The translations under genes and the position numbers were made by a program. The notes under the pieces were generated by a model, which did no database searches, was not told the origin of the DNA, and saw only the letters and a list, made by a program, of their open reading frames with translations. This document shows positions 33,880 to 47,552 of a stretch of DNA of 64,000 nt, in pieces. The stretch is from Siderastrea radians (taxonomy: Eukaryota; Cnidaria; Anthozoa; Scleractinia; Rhizangiidae). How positions within the stretch are numbered: the first letter of the stretch is position 1; every line of letters starts with the position of its first letter. The DNA lies in assembly GCA_964017195.1 (NCBI GenBank), contig OZ024890.1:51267593-51331592 (forward strand). Direction: 5' to 3'.

Positions 33880-34494
33880 ACCGCAAATTGTTTACTGTTT
33901 TTGTAGGGAAGGGTGGCTGTCCTTTGACAAGCTCTTTCAAACGGTGAGTGCAGATTATCAGGTAGGAGGAATAGTATAGTTGCAGCGCCATACAAGCGAT
34001 TTGTTAACAGAATAGACAAACAATGGACTAAACTGACAACTTGACTAACAATGACCCAACGAAAATTAGACTAACAATAGACGGGTCTGAGCCTAGCAAT
34101 AACACTGTTTTGTGTTTTAAACAGACAATAACATCACGAGTTAATTGACCAATCAGGTCAATAAGCAATGACATAAATGCCAGTAACTACTTAACTCTGA
34201 CGATGATCCGTTCAGGTCGTCAAGACGTCCTTCTCAGCACATCCCTAATGAGGCCGACCATACTTTAAAACAGATTTAAAATTTTCTTACTGTTAGCTTC
34301 TTGTTTTCTTTGTTGTGTTTCTTTGTTGTGTTTCTTTTTTTTTTAACTAACGATTTTTTACGAGCCAGATACGAAATGCTGCCGTGAGATGTGGGCAACT
34401 CCCTGAATGAAATGCCTGTCCATTGCAAGATTTCTCCTAGCATTTAGTTAGGTGTTCCCTTCGGTTCACATGGAAAAAGAAAGACAGCATGGAT
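33880..34494. other. Spacer with decayed Penelope-tail block
   Basis: Contains ACTCTGACGATGATCCGTTC followed by AGGTCGTCAAGACGTCCTTC at about 34195-34235, a degenerate relative of the 4130-4165 core. No exon is seen. Confidence 0.4.
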
Positions 34495-34780
34495 TAGAGC
34501 GCTTTTCAAATGAGTATCGGAAAACTAAAACCAAAGTAATTACCCCAGCCAATCACAACAAACACAGATTACCCAATGAACCAATCAGAACTCGAAGCAA
34601 ATACGTGTAACCGGCGCCAAGTGCGGAAAAACACGTGCGAGCAAGTGGAGATTGGTTTGAGTTTTCCTTCTGATTGGTCAAGAAAGTGGCGCGAGATTTT
34701 TTAACCAATCACAGAGCAAAGTAAAGCAAAACCAAAGCAAAAGGCGAATTACTTTCGACACTCAATAGAAAACCGCTCTA
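34495..34780. repeat. 286-bp MITE, TAGAGCGxTTTTC ends
   Basis: TAGAGCGCTTTTC at 34495 is mirrored by GAAAACCGCTCTA ending 34780. Relatives in the opposite orientation lie at about 43120-43412 and 54773-55052 inside the tandem units (note AACCAATC/GATTGGTT blocks in all three). Confidence 0.62.
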
Positions 34781-34991
34781 ATGTTTCTTGTTTATGGAAA
34801 CAACATCACATGGTGCATGGGCAGAGAGCAGCCTCGAATAACCGACCTTCCGGTCCTCCGATCAAAAAGTCCGAAGCGCTTATTGACGACGCTTACTTTT
34901 AAGGAGCCAGGTGAGCCAAAAGACCTAGGGAAGAATATCGGTTGATTATTGGTGTTAAAGTTTGTTAATGATACTGTATTCTTTTTTTTAG

Positions 34992-35115
34992 TCTATTAAA
35001 GTCACTGAGCTCGGCACCTTGCTTAATATGTTTCACCACCCGGCACAACCGGAAATGCGAAGATGATCGAATATTCACAAGCCAGTATGGGCCTGGGAGG
35101 AACAGGAATGCGGAA
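34992..35115 (+). pseudogene. Copy 2 exon a (P-loop), frameshifted
   Basis: After a polypyrimidine tract and TTTAG it aligns with the gene E P-loop exon: CFTT-GTTGNAKMIEYSQASM, then GTAAGT donor. It is 124 bases against 122 in gene E because of two single-base insertions (near 35000 and 35041). This is the only remnant of the ATP-binding loop for copy 2. Confidence 0.72.
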
Positions 35116-35449
35116 GTAAGTATATCAGTGTAACAGCCATAATGGCATACAAAAGACTCCTGCTATCTCGACCCCCTGCTATCTCGAACTGATACCCCTT
35201 TGATATGCTTACTTTTTTTTTCAGTCATCAGTCACTTTTGACCTATATTTCCGGAGCAATGGCAGAGCATTTCCAACTCACTGCCGGTGACGCTCGTAAA
35301 CACGAGATTGAAACTTGAGCTTGTATAAAAATAAGTTGAAAGCAAATCACTGTACAGTATTTACAGCAAACGATCATGCGTCTGCCGACTGGCAAAAGAA
35401 CATGCTAAAAACGCATTTTATTCAGAATGGCTTATTCCAATTTTCTTTA

Positions 35450-35605
35450 GCTGTCCTATGCAATATAATGTAAATAGTTTAGTTAGTCATTTAGTTTTTA
35501 GACAATTTGTTTAAATCATGTAATTTGTTATTAGAGAGGATTTTTGAAGTTTGTAAAGCGCTTTTGATCATATGTAAATGTAAAAAGCGCTATAGAAGTA
35601 TTAAA

Positions 35606-35647
<42 letters not shown>
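35450..35647 (+). repeat. Retroelement 3' tail ending in (ATT)n
   Basis: GTAAAGCGCTTTTGATCA and AAAAGCGCTATAGAAGTATT, then about 13 ATT units (35607-35647). AGCGCTATA followed by a simple repeat is typical of L2/CR1-like LINE 3' ends. It sits between exons a and b of copy 2. Confidence 0.5.
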
Positions 35648-35755
35648 AGCGGAGTTTTGTAAGCTACACTTTACCCTTAGCATCTAAAACGACCATGTTG
35701 TGAAAAGCCATGTCAACACAAACAGACAATCAATCAACTTCGTCATTCTCAATAA

Positions 35756-35920
35756 CAATTCGACGCTTTTGTTCAATATGGACATTTCTATGAAAAGTGT
35801 CGAAATTGCAGCCTCGGATGGAAGTTCGCTCCTGTAAGGATCAAAGCAGTGGAGGATGGTATCGTGGTGGATCCAAACCAGGCTCTATCCTGGTATTGTA
35901 CGTGCGACTATACGCGCTGA
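35756..35920 (+). other. Unidentified 54-codon open frame with CxxC
   Basis: Reads YGHFYEKCRNCSLGWKFAP, then VVDPNQALSWYCTC before TGA at 35918-35920. It looks protein-like (CxxC, aromatic residues, few low-complexity runs) but has no start codon and no recognised family. It is in the copy 2 a-b intron, so it is probably part of an unrecognised mobile element or a retrocopy fragment. Confidence 0.3.
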
Positions 35921-38900
35921 AACTAATGAGCTTTCTATGGAACACAAGGCCAGCTGGAGGTTGTGAACACTTTGATGACAATGCCTCGCTACGAAACGAG
36001 CTAACAGTGGCTCAACTGAGGATTAAAAGTGATTCCTCTAAGCTTTGTTCTGCAGGGCTATTTGACTTCTACGGTTAGAAACTCCGTGGTCTTGTATAAC
36101 TGTTATTCAGAATAACCATCACGTGATTTACATTTTTCCTGTTTTAGATACCCTTTTGAAGAAACAGATTTGTGCTCGACTGCACTATTTACTGGTTGGC
36201 TATGGGTTGCTCATGACAGTTTCTTTTCCAGCTGGTCCGGGGGCGCACAGGAACGTTTGCTTGTTACAAGAACATGATTCCAAAAGAGGGAATGAGTACA
36301 CTTCAGCGGTATCCCATAACTCAAATCACCTTTCCTACTTACATTTACAAAAGAGCACTGGAAGAAGAGATTCTGGGAGATTTCAGCTTTCCGTAATCGA
36401 GATGTTTTTATATCGAAGGTGAACCAATAAACATGGATGTATTTTGTCAATGGAAACAACGAACAGTGGTGGAACTTTGGAACCATTATGGACTATCAGA
36501 AATGGTATGTTGTGAAAGATAAGTGGTTAAAAGCTGAAGTGTCTTCGTCATTTTAAGGAACCATATTTACGAACATGTTTAGTACGATTCTTCAGATTCC
36601 CTGGTCAGTCCTTATTTCTATTACAGGCACTCTAACTTTTAAACACATCCTAACTTTGATGTTACATTTTTTGGCCAATAGGCACTGTAACAGATAGAAT
36701 TTAGCGTTGCCTTAGTGTAAATAGCCACAGAATTTATTCTCACTCAATACAAATCGCCAAATTTACTTTAATAAACTTACCTTGCTTTATTCGTTTATAT
36801 GGAGCTTTCCACTTGAAACAGAAAAATGTTCCAGAAAAAGTTTTAAATTATCCACTTTTCCACAGAATGATGTGTGCCTTCTACGAGATCCAGGATGAGC
36901 AACATATCGGATCGGTTGGCAAACCATTTCCAGGAATCGACATCCTTGTAAGTAAAAACACATTTGTTTCCTTTTCTACTAAGTTATGGAGTAAAGAACA
37001 CTGATGTTATTTTTAGTGAGAAAGAAAAGTGAAGTAGACAAAGATCTATAGAAACACCAAATTAGACCGCTATCTATTTTAGAGCACTTCGGGTCGACAG
37101 GGGTCTAGGTTGGTTTTAATCTATTAATGAGGTCACCTAAAGGTCTTGCTATTTCTAAAATTTAACAAACATTTACTAATCCCCCTGCCCCCTGAACGTT
37201 GACGTTCGAAGAGACTGGATAAGATTACCGGGAGAAACTGTTTTCTTTCAAGAATAAAGAGTCTTGACCATTTTATTTGTGCGACTTATCTGCTCATAGC
37301 ATGTAAGCTGATAGCTTTTTAGTATAGAACCAATCGGACTGCTCGCTCGCTCATATCCAAGGCTGTTCCAGTTGGCTATTCCCAGTTTGTTTGTTTTTTT
37401 TTTTTTGTTTTTTTTTTTAGTTTCGGTTAGTTTTTGTTTTTGTTCTTGTTTTGTTTTCTTTTGTTTTCTTTTTCACTGTTGAGGTGTTTGACAAAAATGA
37501 CCAAGAGGTGCCTCATGGGACACTTGGAAGAGTAGTGATTCGTGTAAAGCCTTACCGCCCAGTTGGCTTGTTCACTCATTACGTGGTAAGAAAACACAGT
37601 ATGGGTTACTTGTGGTAATATGCCACAATTCATCTTCCCCGGTTCTATTAAAAGAGGTTTCAATTTTGTTTGGGAAGCACAGAAAGTGGTTAACATAAGG
37701 ATCAGTTACGTTACCAGAATGTATATTACAATATAATGAAACCAACCCTGAGAAGACAAAAATGTCATCGAAGTCATTTTTCTAGCTTTCAGTAGATATG
37801 CCGTGCAAGAACCTAATGATAGATGTAATTCCTCTTGCTCAAATAGAGAGAATTGATAATTTTCGAGAAATTTGTTTTGTAGGATGACCCTCAGAAAACT
37901 GCAGCACGTTTTTCTGGTGATTTCTACGTCACAGGTTTGTTCCAACGTAATACTTTTACTTTGCCAGTACGCACGTATGCATTTAACTAATTAATTTTGG
38001 CTTCAATAATTGCTTATACAATGCCAAGAACACCTCCAGAAATGAAGAACGTTGAAGGTAGACGCAGGGGAGAGTTGTATTCTCCAAACAGCAACCAGCT
38101 TCAGTAATTGCTTTTCCAATAACCCATTCAATGTAGCCAGCCTGACTACCTTGAATAAATTTTTTTAAAAAATGGACAGACAGCTGCCTCTTGGTCAACG
38201 TTTCGAGTGCTATCTTCTGCTGTCATTCTCCTCATGCGCTTACATTGCTACTCACCATCCCAAATTTGAAAAAGAATAACACCTTCGGAAGTCAGAGAAG
38301 ACATGGTTTCACAACACTATCTATATTTATCATAATCTGTAGGTGATTTGGGAGGGATGTGGACGGTTATTTCTGGATCTTAGGAAGAGCCGACGACGTC
38401 ATATTCGGCAAAAACATGTAAGTGAATAACTAATAACGGTGACAGTAATAATGTCAACGGAAGTCACTTGAAGATAGATTGGTCACTTCTCGTTTTAATG
38501 ATCCTTTCTCTGCCTCCCTTGAGAAAGTACTTTAAGGAACGAGGTTAAATTTCTGGTCTCCTACATGGTAATTTTTAAAATTTGGTTTGGATTCATGGCT
38601 ATTTGCAGGTGTTAAGTCCATTTTCTTCTCCCTGCATTTTATAGGCTTAATATAAACCCCTTTGAGATTGGGAGTTGTCTGAACGAACATCCGGCTGTTT
38701 TGGACTGTGCCGTGGTCAGCTCTCCTCAAGTATGTATGATACACTATCAAGTTGAAAGTAAATAGATGAGGCGAAATTTATGGATCTCATGACTTGGAAT
38801 GCAGAGGTCACATTCTACGAAGTCTGTTGATGCTATGACATTTTTCTCTTCCTTTTTGTAGGGTTTAAAAGCTTTTGTTGTTTTGACAAATGGATTTAAA

Positions 38901-40359
38901 AAAGACCATGAACTCGTAAAAGAACCACAGGATCACTCCAGACAAACCGCGGAATGGATGTGTCCAAAGAAGGTTGTGCACTCGCCCGTTCATGTTTCCG
39001 AATGAGCTTACATGCTTCTTTGTAAATTTCCTTTTACAATCACTTCACATTCATAGTCTGCGTTAGAACACAATTCTAGATACGTCTCTCTTGAATAGTC
39101 GCAGTTTCCACCATAGCTTGTATTCTGTTGGTTAATGCTAAGATTCGTAATTTCCCGAACTGTACTTCACGAACTGAGTACCACCACAAAATCTGAGAAT
39201 TTCTATTAGCTAACTAGCTGCTACCCCTGGATAAATGAAACCAGCTCTTTCGTCATTTCAACACTAAGCTTAGCTTCTGGAGATTGTTGTTCACTTTTGC
39301 AGGCAAATCCACCAGATCATCTCACTTTCTATGGTCCCGAGTTCCAGCCCAGTTTTGTATCCGAGGCCTAAGAACTGTAATCAATAACCATACGGATATA
39401 TATATATATATAAATGGGATTGTTGATTTTTCTGTCTTCTTTACAGAAATCCTTCGTCAGCACATATAGGTGTTTAAGTCAACCCTACGCACACTTTCAT
39501 ATAATTTTCTCGATTAAATGTTGCATCATTAAGACCGATTGGTCTAGTCATCTGGTTCGAGTCTTTGTATTCGGCGTTTGGAGGTTTTATGTCATTTCAA
39601 ATAAAACAAATAAAAAAATAAAAAATAAATAAATAAAATTTAAAAGGAAAAATGAAGTCTTTCGAGGTAACTGTCCGTTTACCGTACGTTTGTGCAGTGT
39701 AAAACTGTACAAATAATTTTACTATGCATTGTTCATTTTTTTTGGCAGGTGAAATTTGTAGATGATCTTCCCATAAATGTATTTGGCAAGTTCGACAGAC
39801 TTAAACTGGAGAATGAGGATTGAAACACAAAATAGTAATTGCAAAAACAGCTAGAAGTTTGTCGACGGAACACCTCAATTGATTCATCTACAGTACTTTC
39901 CGTATAAAATATGTTTTGGGCCTACGCTATGCATGCCTTTCCTTTCTATTTTAGTCACCCAAAGCTACATAGCCTGAGCTATGTTTATTGTGTACCAATT
40001 TACCCTTTAAGACCCAACATCAACATGAATGTTCTCCTCACTGTTTTTTTATAGTACTCGTTGGGAGAATTTGGATAAACACTAAGACGTGATCTTAAGC
40101 GATCGTTTCCTTCATTCTTACAACCTGTGTGATTGGTCAAGTAGTGATATTGTAAAGAGAAATAAGATGCTTTTTACTGTTGGGGCTTGAAGGGTTTAAA
40201 GCAAAGGGAGAATGGAGTAATGGCCATGGACAAAGACTGATAGCTGCTTTTACATGAAAATGCCATTCAACGCTTGATAATGTCAGATACATCAAAAAGT
40301 CGCATCGTTGACTGTTGCAATGTCTCACCAAACCTTCGGTAATGAGTACTCAATTGACC

Positions 40360-40587
40360 ACTCCCCGTTGGGGGGGGGGGGGGGGGGTTTAAAAAAAAGG
40401 GAGCGTAACAAAGTGAAGAACCCGAACTGTAGGGAGGCGGATCGGTTGCTATTTACAAGCCGTGACCAAGGAGTCAGGACCCGGACCTACTGAGAGTAAC
40501 TACAGCCGATGGTCAGAGTTGGACTTGAACCCGGGACCTCCGGCATTCAAGTCAGGCAGCCTAACCATTCCGCCATTCTAATTCCCG
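40360..40587 (-). mobile_element. tRNA-derived SINE in unit A
   Basis: On the minus strand the head reads AATGGCGGAATGGTTAGG (A-box-like) and GGGTTCAAGTCC (B box, about 40520-40533). The body continues to about 40385 and abuts a poly-G run at 40370-40387. The anticodon arm is not a good tRNA, so this is a SINE, not a tRNA gene. Confidence 0.6.
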
Positions 40588-41118
40588 AATATTGTGTACA
40601 GTACCTCTATGCGTATAGTGTCATAATTTATGTTGCTGTTCAATTTTACCCTTAGTTCAATTTTTATTTTCCTTTGTTTTTCTGTATCTCCATTTCAAAC
40701 TAGAAAATGGTGTAACTCGGTGAAAAGCTGTTTGTTTCAAAAATCAGCAAAATGATGCCAAAATACTGTTGACTAGCGACTCGGCCGAAAGGCCGAGAGG
40801 TATCGAGACTCTACTTTAATTGCTTCTTCTCACAACTCTTTCAACTTCTCCAAGTCACATCTCAGATCTCTCATCTAATCATCTAATCAAGTGATCATCT
40901 CACCGCAACTATTAATAATAATAATAATAGCAAACGAGTGACGTCAAGGACGATCCCGGTTTGCGCATTACATATTTGGTAGAAATTCTGAATAATAATC
41001 CTGGTTAACTGATAACAGCAACAACAATCAATGGCAACTCCGGGACGATCTCAGTTTGCACTTTCTAATTATGCAAATTTTGCAGAGGACTCGAGTAATG
41101 ATCCCGTTACCTAGGGAA

Positions 41119-41480
41119 CTTAAGCAAACAGGACGGCGACGGCTGACGAGAACGTCACAAAACAAAAGGTTTAATTAGCGAAACAATGACTCTGCACGTG
41201 CGATACAGATTTTGGTACATTTCTTTGCCGTCCTCTGCAAAACAACAACGTGAAATGACCAAATTCAAAGTTTTATGTAGAACGTGAACACACGACAGTG
41301 AATTTTCTTTTTTCTACCTGAACTGTAAGGCTGTCCTTATAGAGTCAGCTCCCGGATTGCTCGGCTACATTAGACATATTGAACGAGTTGAAACTATTGC
41401 GAAGAAGTTTGAAATATTTGGAAGTCACTTTTAAAGTGACGTTTTCCTTGGCGTTGCCGTCGTGGTTGCTTAAGCTCCCT
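41119..41480 (+). repeat. Solo arm of the 11045-12877 element family, unit A
   Basis: Matches 12262-12610 in the same orientation, from AACTTAAGCAAACAGGACGG to GGTTGCTTAAGCT. The other arm is not present nearby. Confidence 0.6.
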
Positions 41481-43119
41481 AATGTCATTAGCGCAACAGA
41501 TACCAGCAACAAGCAATTGGCCGACCAGAACCAAACCAGTTAACGCCTTTATCAACCAATATCGATTTCTTAACTTTACCTTAAGGCACAAATATGCAGT
41601 AATTCCTACTAGGCCATTTTAACCTTCTAACTCCCAAGAGTCTAAAAACAAAAGTCAAGAAAATTCCCAAATTTCATTTTGCAAAAATATTGAAGAACAA
41701 ATAGTGCCAAGTGAAAGTACTGCCGAAGAGGTTTCGTTTGAATGGCCACACCATAGAATTTCGTTCACGGGCGCAAAAGTTGAAGCTACAGTTGAAGGTT
41801 CGATAATTGACTCTGGGAATGAAAGGGTTAAACGAACTGCTTCGCAAAGTCATCAGTTGCAATGTGATTTGTGTTCTTCATTTCGTCGTTTTCCATTCCT
41901 TCTCTCTGAGCTCTTTTCGGTTAGTCTTTCCAATTAGCGTCTTTGGAAGAAAGGGCACAAACTCGATCTAAACGTAGAAGAAAGCACAATTCCATAACTA
42001 TCATATGCTAGAACCACTATAGGCATGTTTGTTTTAATTGCGTAGAATTCAAGACAAACATCAAGCTGCAGCAAGATAAGACCTGAAAAGCAGACTCGGG
42101 CATGGAATGGGGTGAGTTGCTTCAACTCATAATAGATACCAAAAATGGCCGCTCCTAGTCTATCTAGATTTGATGCTTAATTGGACAATTATGACAAGCT
42201 AATAAAGTCAGCTGTTCCATGACTTATAACAGGGGACGCTTTTTCTTTCATGTTTTCGTATGTTTGGCCGAATTTTTTGTTCACTTTTTTCTTTTAATGG
42301 GGTATCAATTATGACACGAATTAATTTTGACATACCGGTGCTATCCATTTCGTAACTTCCCACAGAACAAAACAAGTTGATATCTCTATTTTAAGTCACA
42401 TTTTTACATAAAGGAATTCCAAAAATGCTAACTCCTCCTCCCTACCAAACCTGTGCTCTCAAAAAGGCAAAAAACAGGACGGGTTGGCACGGTAAGACGT
42501 ACCTTGGTTGGACACATCCAGGCCGCCGAACAACGTGTTACGTGATCTTGTAGTACTTTCACCGTCTCATTTTGTTGTGCTTCCTTGAACTCGTCGGATA
42601 ACACCACAAAAGCTTTCACAGTCGACTAAAGAAAAGTGAGGAAATATATTATACTCTGGATTCCTTTCAGATGTCTGAGATAAGATAGGAAAAAAAGTTA
42701 TCACCTGGCCAAATGGGTCAGGACTGCTGACTACAGCGCATTCCAGAACGGCTGGGTGTTCCTTGAGGCAATCTTCAACTTCATAAGGATTTATGTTGTC
42801 TCTGAAAAAAAAAACGACAGAAAGAAAGAAAACTAATAAAGTAGATTAGAAGTGGTAAGATGTCTGGTCGATTAATGGTATTGAAAGCGCGTTTTGATAA
42901 CTTGGAGTAAAACACCAGAACGCAGCTGGGCAGTCCAACCACTGAACGAATAGTTTCTTTCATTTTAATTTGTTCTTTTAATAAAACTGCACTTGAGCCT
43001 GCAGCTAATAAATTTCAGTTGAGATGTTGCACAAATAGAACAATTTGTTTGTTTTTTGTTGTTATGTTAGAGCAGCCCAAGGCTATCGTAAGTGCTGTGT
43101 TTAATTAGAATTACTTACT

Positions 43120-43412
43120 AGAGGGGTATTCAATCGGAATGTGGAAAGCAATTCGTGTTTCCCTCGGTTTGGCTTTACTGCACTCTGTAATTGGTTAAAA
43201 AAACACGCGCCACTTTCTAAACCAATCAGAAATAAAACCAAACCAATCGTGACTTGCTCACAAGCGTTTTCCCGCGCTTAACGCTAATTACTTGTACTTG
43301 CTCAGTACTAGTTCTGATTAGATCATTTTGTTGCTTTCGCCTGCTGTGATTGGCTGCAGTAATAAGTTTGGTTTTGGATTCACAAGACCAAACTAAAAGC
43401 CGCTATTTGTAC
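43120..43412. repeat. MITE related to 34495-34780, unit A
   Basis: Opposite orientation to the copy at 34495. AACCAATCAGAAATAAAAC and related blocks align. The unit B counterpart is 54773-55052. Confidence 0.5.
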
Positions 43413-43978
43413 CCAAAATAAATTGGCGTATCTAAATTGCAATTATTCCTTGTGGAGCAATGCTCAAAATTTCAAGACCCCGTCAAGAGCCGAGTGTGAC
43501 TGTCTGCAAGTACGGGAGCTCTAACCACTGAGCAACAGGGATACACGTGACGAGCTAGATCATATCTAAGAGGTTCCTATGTAACATGCTGTTACTGAAT
43601 CCGTAATGTCGAAAGCAACGAGAGAACTATGTTCAGTCAGCTCAGTGTTCATAAGGTTTACCCCTCATTGCTTTGTTCTTACTGTGTAAATGTAGCAAGG
43701 AGTCGTATCATAAGTGGGTGAAGTATGATCGTCCGGGTGAGTGTAGTCCTAAGAAGGGTCGTTTGTGATGACATTGACTTATTTTTCGACAACCTGAGCA
43801 GACGTCATCATCAGGGTTAAGTGATATGTGAATCGTCAGCAGATATTACATAAAGTCTCTGGTCGTTGTCCTGATTAGTCGACGAAGTCACGACGTTATA
43901 AGTCGTCTGTCTGTTGAGCTGTGATGTTATTGGCAGTGAGGACTGTAAAACGCGATTGGTGCTTTTCCATCCGTCTTT

Positions 43979-44963
43979 TGTTAGTCCACAGGTAACCAAA
44001 GCTCGTGAGTATGAAAGTTTGTATGGAGCTGAAATTCGATCGAAAATAATCGGCAGTTTTCCGCCGAAAATACATTAAAATCGAAATAAATTTTAAAAAC
44101 TTTACATGTTGTGTGTTTGCTGTGTTTTTATCGCTTTTTCCGAGCTTCTGGAGGCCGGTTTGGGCGATTTTCTGCTTACTAAAAACGAACTAACTTTTCG
44201 AAATCGCCGCCATCACAGGGTTGTAAGAAAAAGAGGGTCAAAACTAACGGTCAAGCCTGGGACAAATAGCGCTAAATTTCGCTCCACCGGGGGACAACAT
44301 TAGTGACTTCTGTGATTCTGTGTCGCCAAATTCCAAACTCACCTTCTCTCCGGTAAGTCAAGTTTTATGCATGAATGGGACCCGCGAGCGATTTCCCGCC
44401 GAAATTTGAGCGGTACAACACTTGACTTACCGGAGAGAGGGTGAGTTTGGCATTTGGCAACACAGAAGTCACCCATGTCGTCCCCATGTGATGGCGGCGA
44501 TTTCGAAAAGTTAGTTCGTTCTTAATGCAGGACGGTACTTCGAGAGATAAACTAATTGACGATTGAATCAGGAAGAAAGGTAGGGGATTTATCCTTTTTC
44601 AAATGTGCTGTGGTTTGAAAGCGCTGACTATCGATTAAATCGAGTTTTAGCGGGCATTTCGATCGGGACCTCGAATGTCGGTTGGCAAATTTGAATTCCC
44701 GTTTTCTTATCTTTAGCTTAGTAAGTGACATGCCGTCGCATCGACTGTTGAGCAGAAAATCGCCCAAAACGGCCTCCAGAAGCTCGGAAAAGGGATAAAA
44801 ACACAGCAAACACACAACAGGTAAAGGTTTTTCAAATTTTATTTCGATTTTAATGTATTTTCGGGGAAAAACCGCCGATTAATTTCGATCGAATTTCAGC
44901 TCCATACAAACTCTCATGACACTCCTATTAGACATATTACGCTTTGGTTACTTGTGGTTAGTC
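43979..44963. repeat. 1-kb palindromic element in unit A
   Basis: Ends GTTAGTCCACAGGTAACCAA (43979) and TTGGTTACTTGTGGTTAGTC (44963) are inverted with few mismatches. Inner arms around GGAGCTGAAATTCGATCGAA and TTCGATCGAATTTCAGCTCC also pair, as do CGAAATCGCCGCCATCACA and its mirror near 44485. Confidence 0.66.
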
Positions 44964-45165
44964 AAATGTCTGTTAGCTCCATTGTCAGTAAAATTAGTCG
45001 TTTTGTCTTTTGTTTGTCTGTCGTCTTGTTGATATCGTCAATAGGCCGTTTGTAAGGTGCAGGTAGTTGTTGGCAGCGGTTCAGTGGTGTTTGTTCTGAG
45101 TTAGTAAACCAGCTTTCTAGAGTGATTCGTTAATAGTAGGTAACGAATCAACTGTAGTTTCTTAC

Positions 45166-45241
45166 CCTTCGCAGAATATTATGTCATCAATTCTTCCTTG
45201 GAGCCAGATATAATCGTCTTCGTCTTTGAAGCCATGGTCAT
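45166..45241 (-). CDS. Gene D exon f
   Basis: 76 bases on the minus strand, encoding DEDDYIWLQGRIDDIIFCEG with phase 1 in and two bases out, the same as copy 1. This exon is present only in unit A; in unit B the same place is occupied by a foreign 256-bp patch. Confidence 0.82.
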
Positions 45242-47552
45242 CTAAGAACACGAAAAGATCGCAAACTCCATGCGAACTCTATTACGTTTGTCATGAGCAT
45301 AAGGGGCTTTTTTACCATCTTTCTCTTGGGGGAACTTCTTGGTTGTTATCGTCAAACCGAATTTCCTCTGACGAAGGGCTTACGCCCGTTCAAAACCTCG
45401 GCCAACCAACTGAGACTCAGCTCAGTTGAGGTTTCATTCCCCAGCCGACACAACATCGGAGTTCCTCTGTAGACGCTAATAATTTAAAACATTTTATTTG
45501 GATGGCCTAAAGAGGGACATTAATAACCAAACCTGTCACGAAGAGGTCTCCTGAAAAACACGCCGCTGTTTTCTGGGGCTCATCCTGTTGATGTGTATTT
45601 GGAAGAAAAAACACACTTAGATTAGCCTGATAGTGAACAGGCTTGTCAATTCAAATAAAGAAACATAACGTTGTAAAAGGAATACAAACTGTTCTAAAAA
45701 GTCTCAACTAATGGAAGGCTAACTAGTTGCCTATTCATTTGACTTAGGATGGCCACTCTAGGTTAACAAAATGAAGAAGATACCGTAAAAACTAGATGGA
45801 AAGGCGGTAAAAATAACAAAATTTGAAACTTATTTTTTTGACCCTTTAAGCAGTATTACTACTTCATCAAACATAGAGGTCATGAGAATAAAGGCAATGA
45901 TCACCAATTATCAAATGTCTTGATTGTTAATCAAATTCTCCCAACTAGTAACATAAGAAATAGAAAGAGCGTAGTGAGGAGAATATAGAAGTTAATATTG
46001 GGGCTTAAAGGAATAATGCGAATGCTAAATGCAAGCATATTCAAGAAAAATTCAAAAAACATAATCTGCAAATGTGCATCCATGGTATAAATATCCTACT
46101 AGACGGAATACTACCACGCCAAGGGAGTCAATGGAAAAAGGTCTATGACGATTCATTCGGGCATTTTTTTTTCCAGACTATTCAAAGAGTTTCTGAACAA
46201 CCGTTAATAACATTGACAGTCCTATAAACTGCATGGACTCTAGTTGACGTTTCTCGTTTTTAGTTAAAACGTGTCACAAAAAAGCCTTGTCTCCAAAAGC
46301 GAGTACCCTGCGGCAAGCATGACCTACCGTGGCGTCATTTCTTACAAGACGGTGCACAGATATGTCATGGTCACATTAACATTAACAGGAGCGCGAAATC
46401 GTCAAGTTTTGAAACACGCTTTTCAAATTTATTTGGACTGGCTAAAAAAGGGTTTCTCAAAAAAGGGTGTCCTTTTTTAGTTGTTGTCGTGGACCTCGGT
46501 AGCCATTGATTGGCGCGTTATGGCCTCCAACCAACTTCGATAAAGCTTCAACGGTGTTATATTAACAGATTTTTACTTACCACGTAACAGGTAAACAAAC
46601 CCACCGGCCGGTAAGGTTTCACACGTAGCGCAACTCTTCCAGTTTTGCCAGGAGGAACTTCTTGGTTGTTATCATCAATGATCTGCAAGAAAAATCACGT
46701 GAGAACAAAGTAGGCTTGAGGTGGGTTAAAACAAATCAAGGCCAAGTTTTTTAAAAAATTTAGAAATTTTAAAAATGAAAACGTGACTTTCACGCAGCTC
46801 GCCGCGAAATCCCCTGATTTATAATTCTCGATCTCGGTATAGAATTTTTAGGTTTCTCATTGGTTCATACACGCAGGTGATCAGGGTATTATTAGCGTAC
46901 TCTTTGCCTTTTATGGAAATTGCATGCCACGTCGAATGCCAATGCATTCAAAAAGTTTCGCAGAATAGCAAAAGTTTTCTCTGCAGCTTTCATGAGCAAA
47001 AACGATTACTCGCGCTTGTTGGCGATGAAGTGAATTTACTTAACCAACTCGGCGCGTAAATTGTCTCCTCATTTATCAAATGTGCGTTCGTGGAATAAAT
47101 GAATAACTTTTATTTAAACACGACACATTTTTAAGCTATGAGCTCCTGGGGTTGTGTATAAACGAAAAATAGGTTAAAATAAGAAAACAATGGAGTTAAG
47201 TAAAAGCCAAATAATAAAAAAATGATGAATGTTCTGCTATATACAATACATCAAAAATAAAAAATGTAATGAGATGACTATTCACATGCCATTACAATAC
47301 AATTGACGTTACTTGTTGTGGCTGTGAATTAATAGTATCGGAAGCTGAAGGACGAACATTGTCATAGTTATTCATCCCTCTGCATGTTTTTCGAACAACA
47401 TGTAAAATCCCACCGAAATGTTTTGCACGCAGGCAATGGACGCAAGCTAGAACTGAAAAACTGGAAAAAATAGTACAAAGCATTTCCCTTGGAAATTGAC
47501 GGTCACACAACTGTGGCACAATATCGTAACGCTTTTAGCAATAATTAATATA

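Larger units (their letters stand above)
34992..39823 (+). pseudogene. Copy 2: ACSM-type synthetase pseudogene, exons a to i
   Basis: Exons: a 34992-35115, b 36148-36504, c 36866-36947, d 37484-37585, e 37883-37934, f 38343-38417, g 38645-38729, h 38862-38972, i 39749-39823. Splice sites are mostly kept but the frame is not. Exon a has two single-base gains around the P-loop (GTTGNAKM readable between them). Exon b has a 2-base gain near 36250 and a TAA where the paralogue reads KLRR. Exon c has lost 2 bases, giving TGA. Exon f has lost 4 and gained 3. Exons d, e, g, h and i are intact and i still encodes VFGKFDRLKL. It is compact, lacking the large insertions of copy 1. Confidence 0.85.

Noticed and set aside
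35797..36078. 93-codon plus frame upstream of copy 2 exon b
   Set aside because: It overlaps the more protein-like frame at 35756 in another phase and aligns with nothing in the paralogues.
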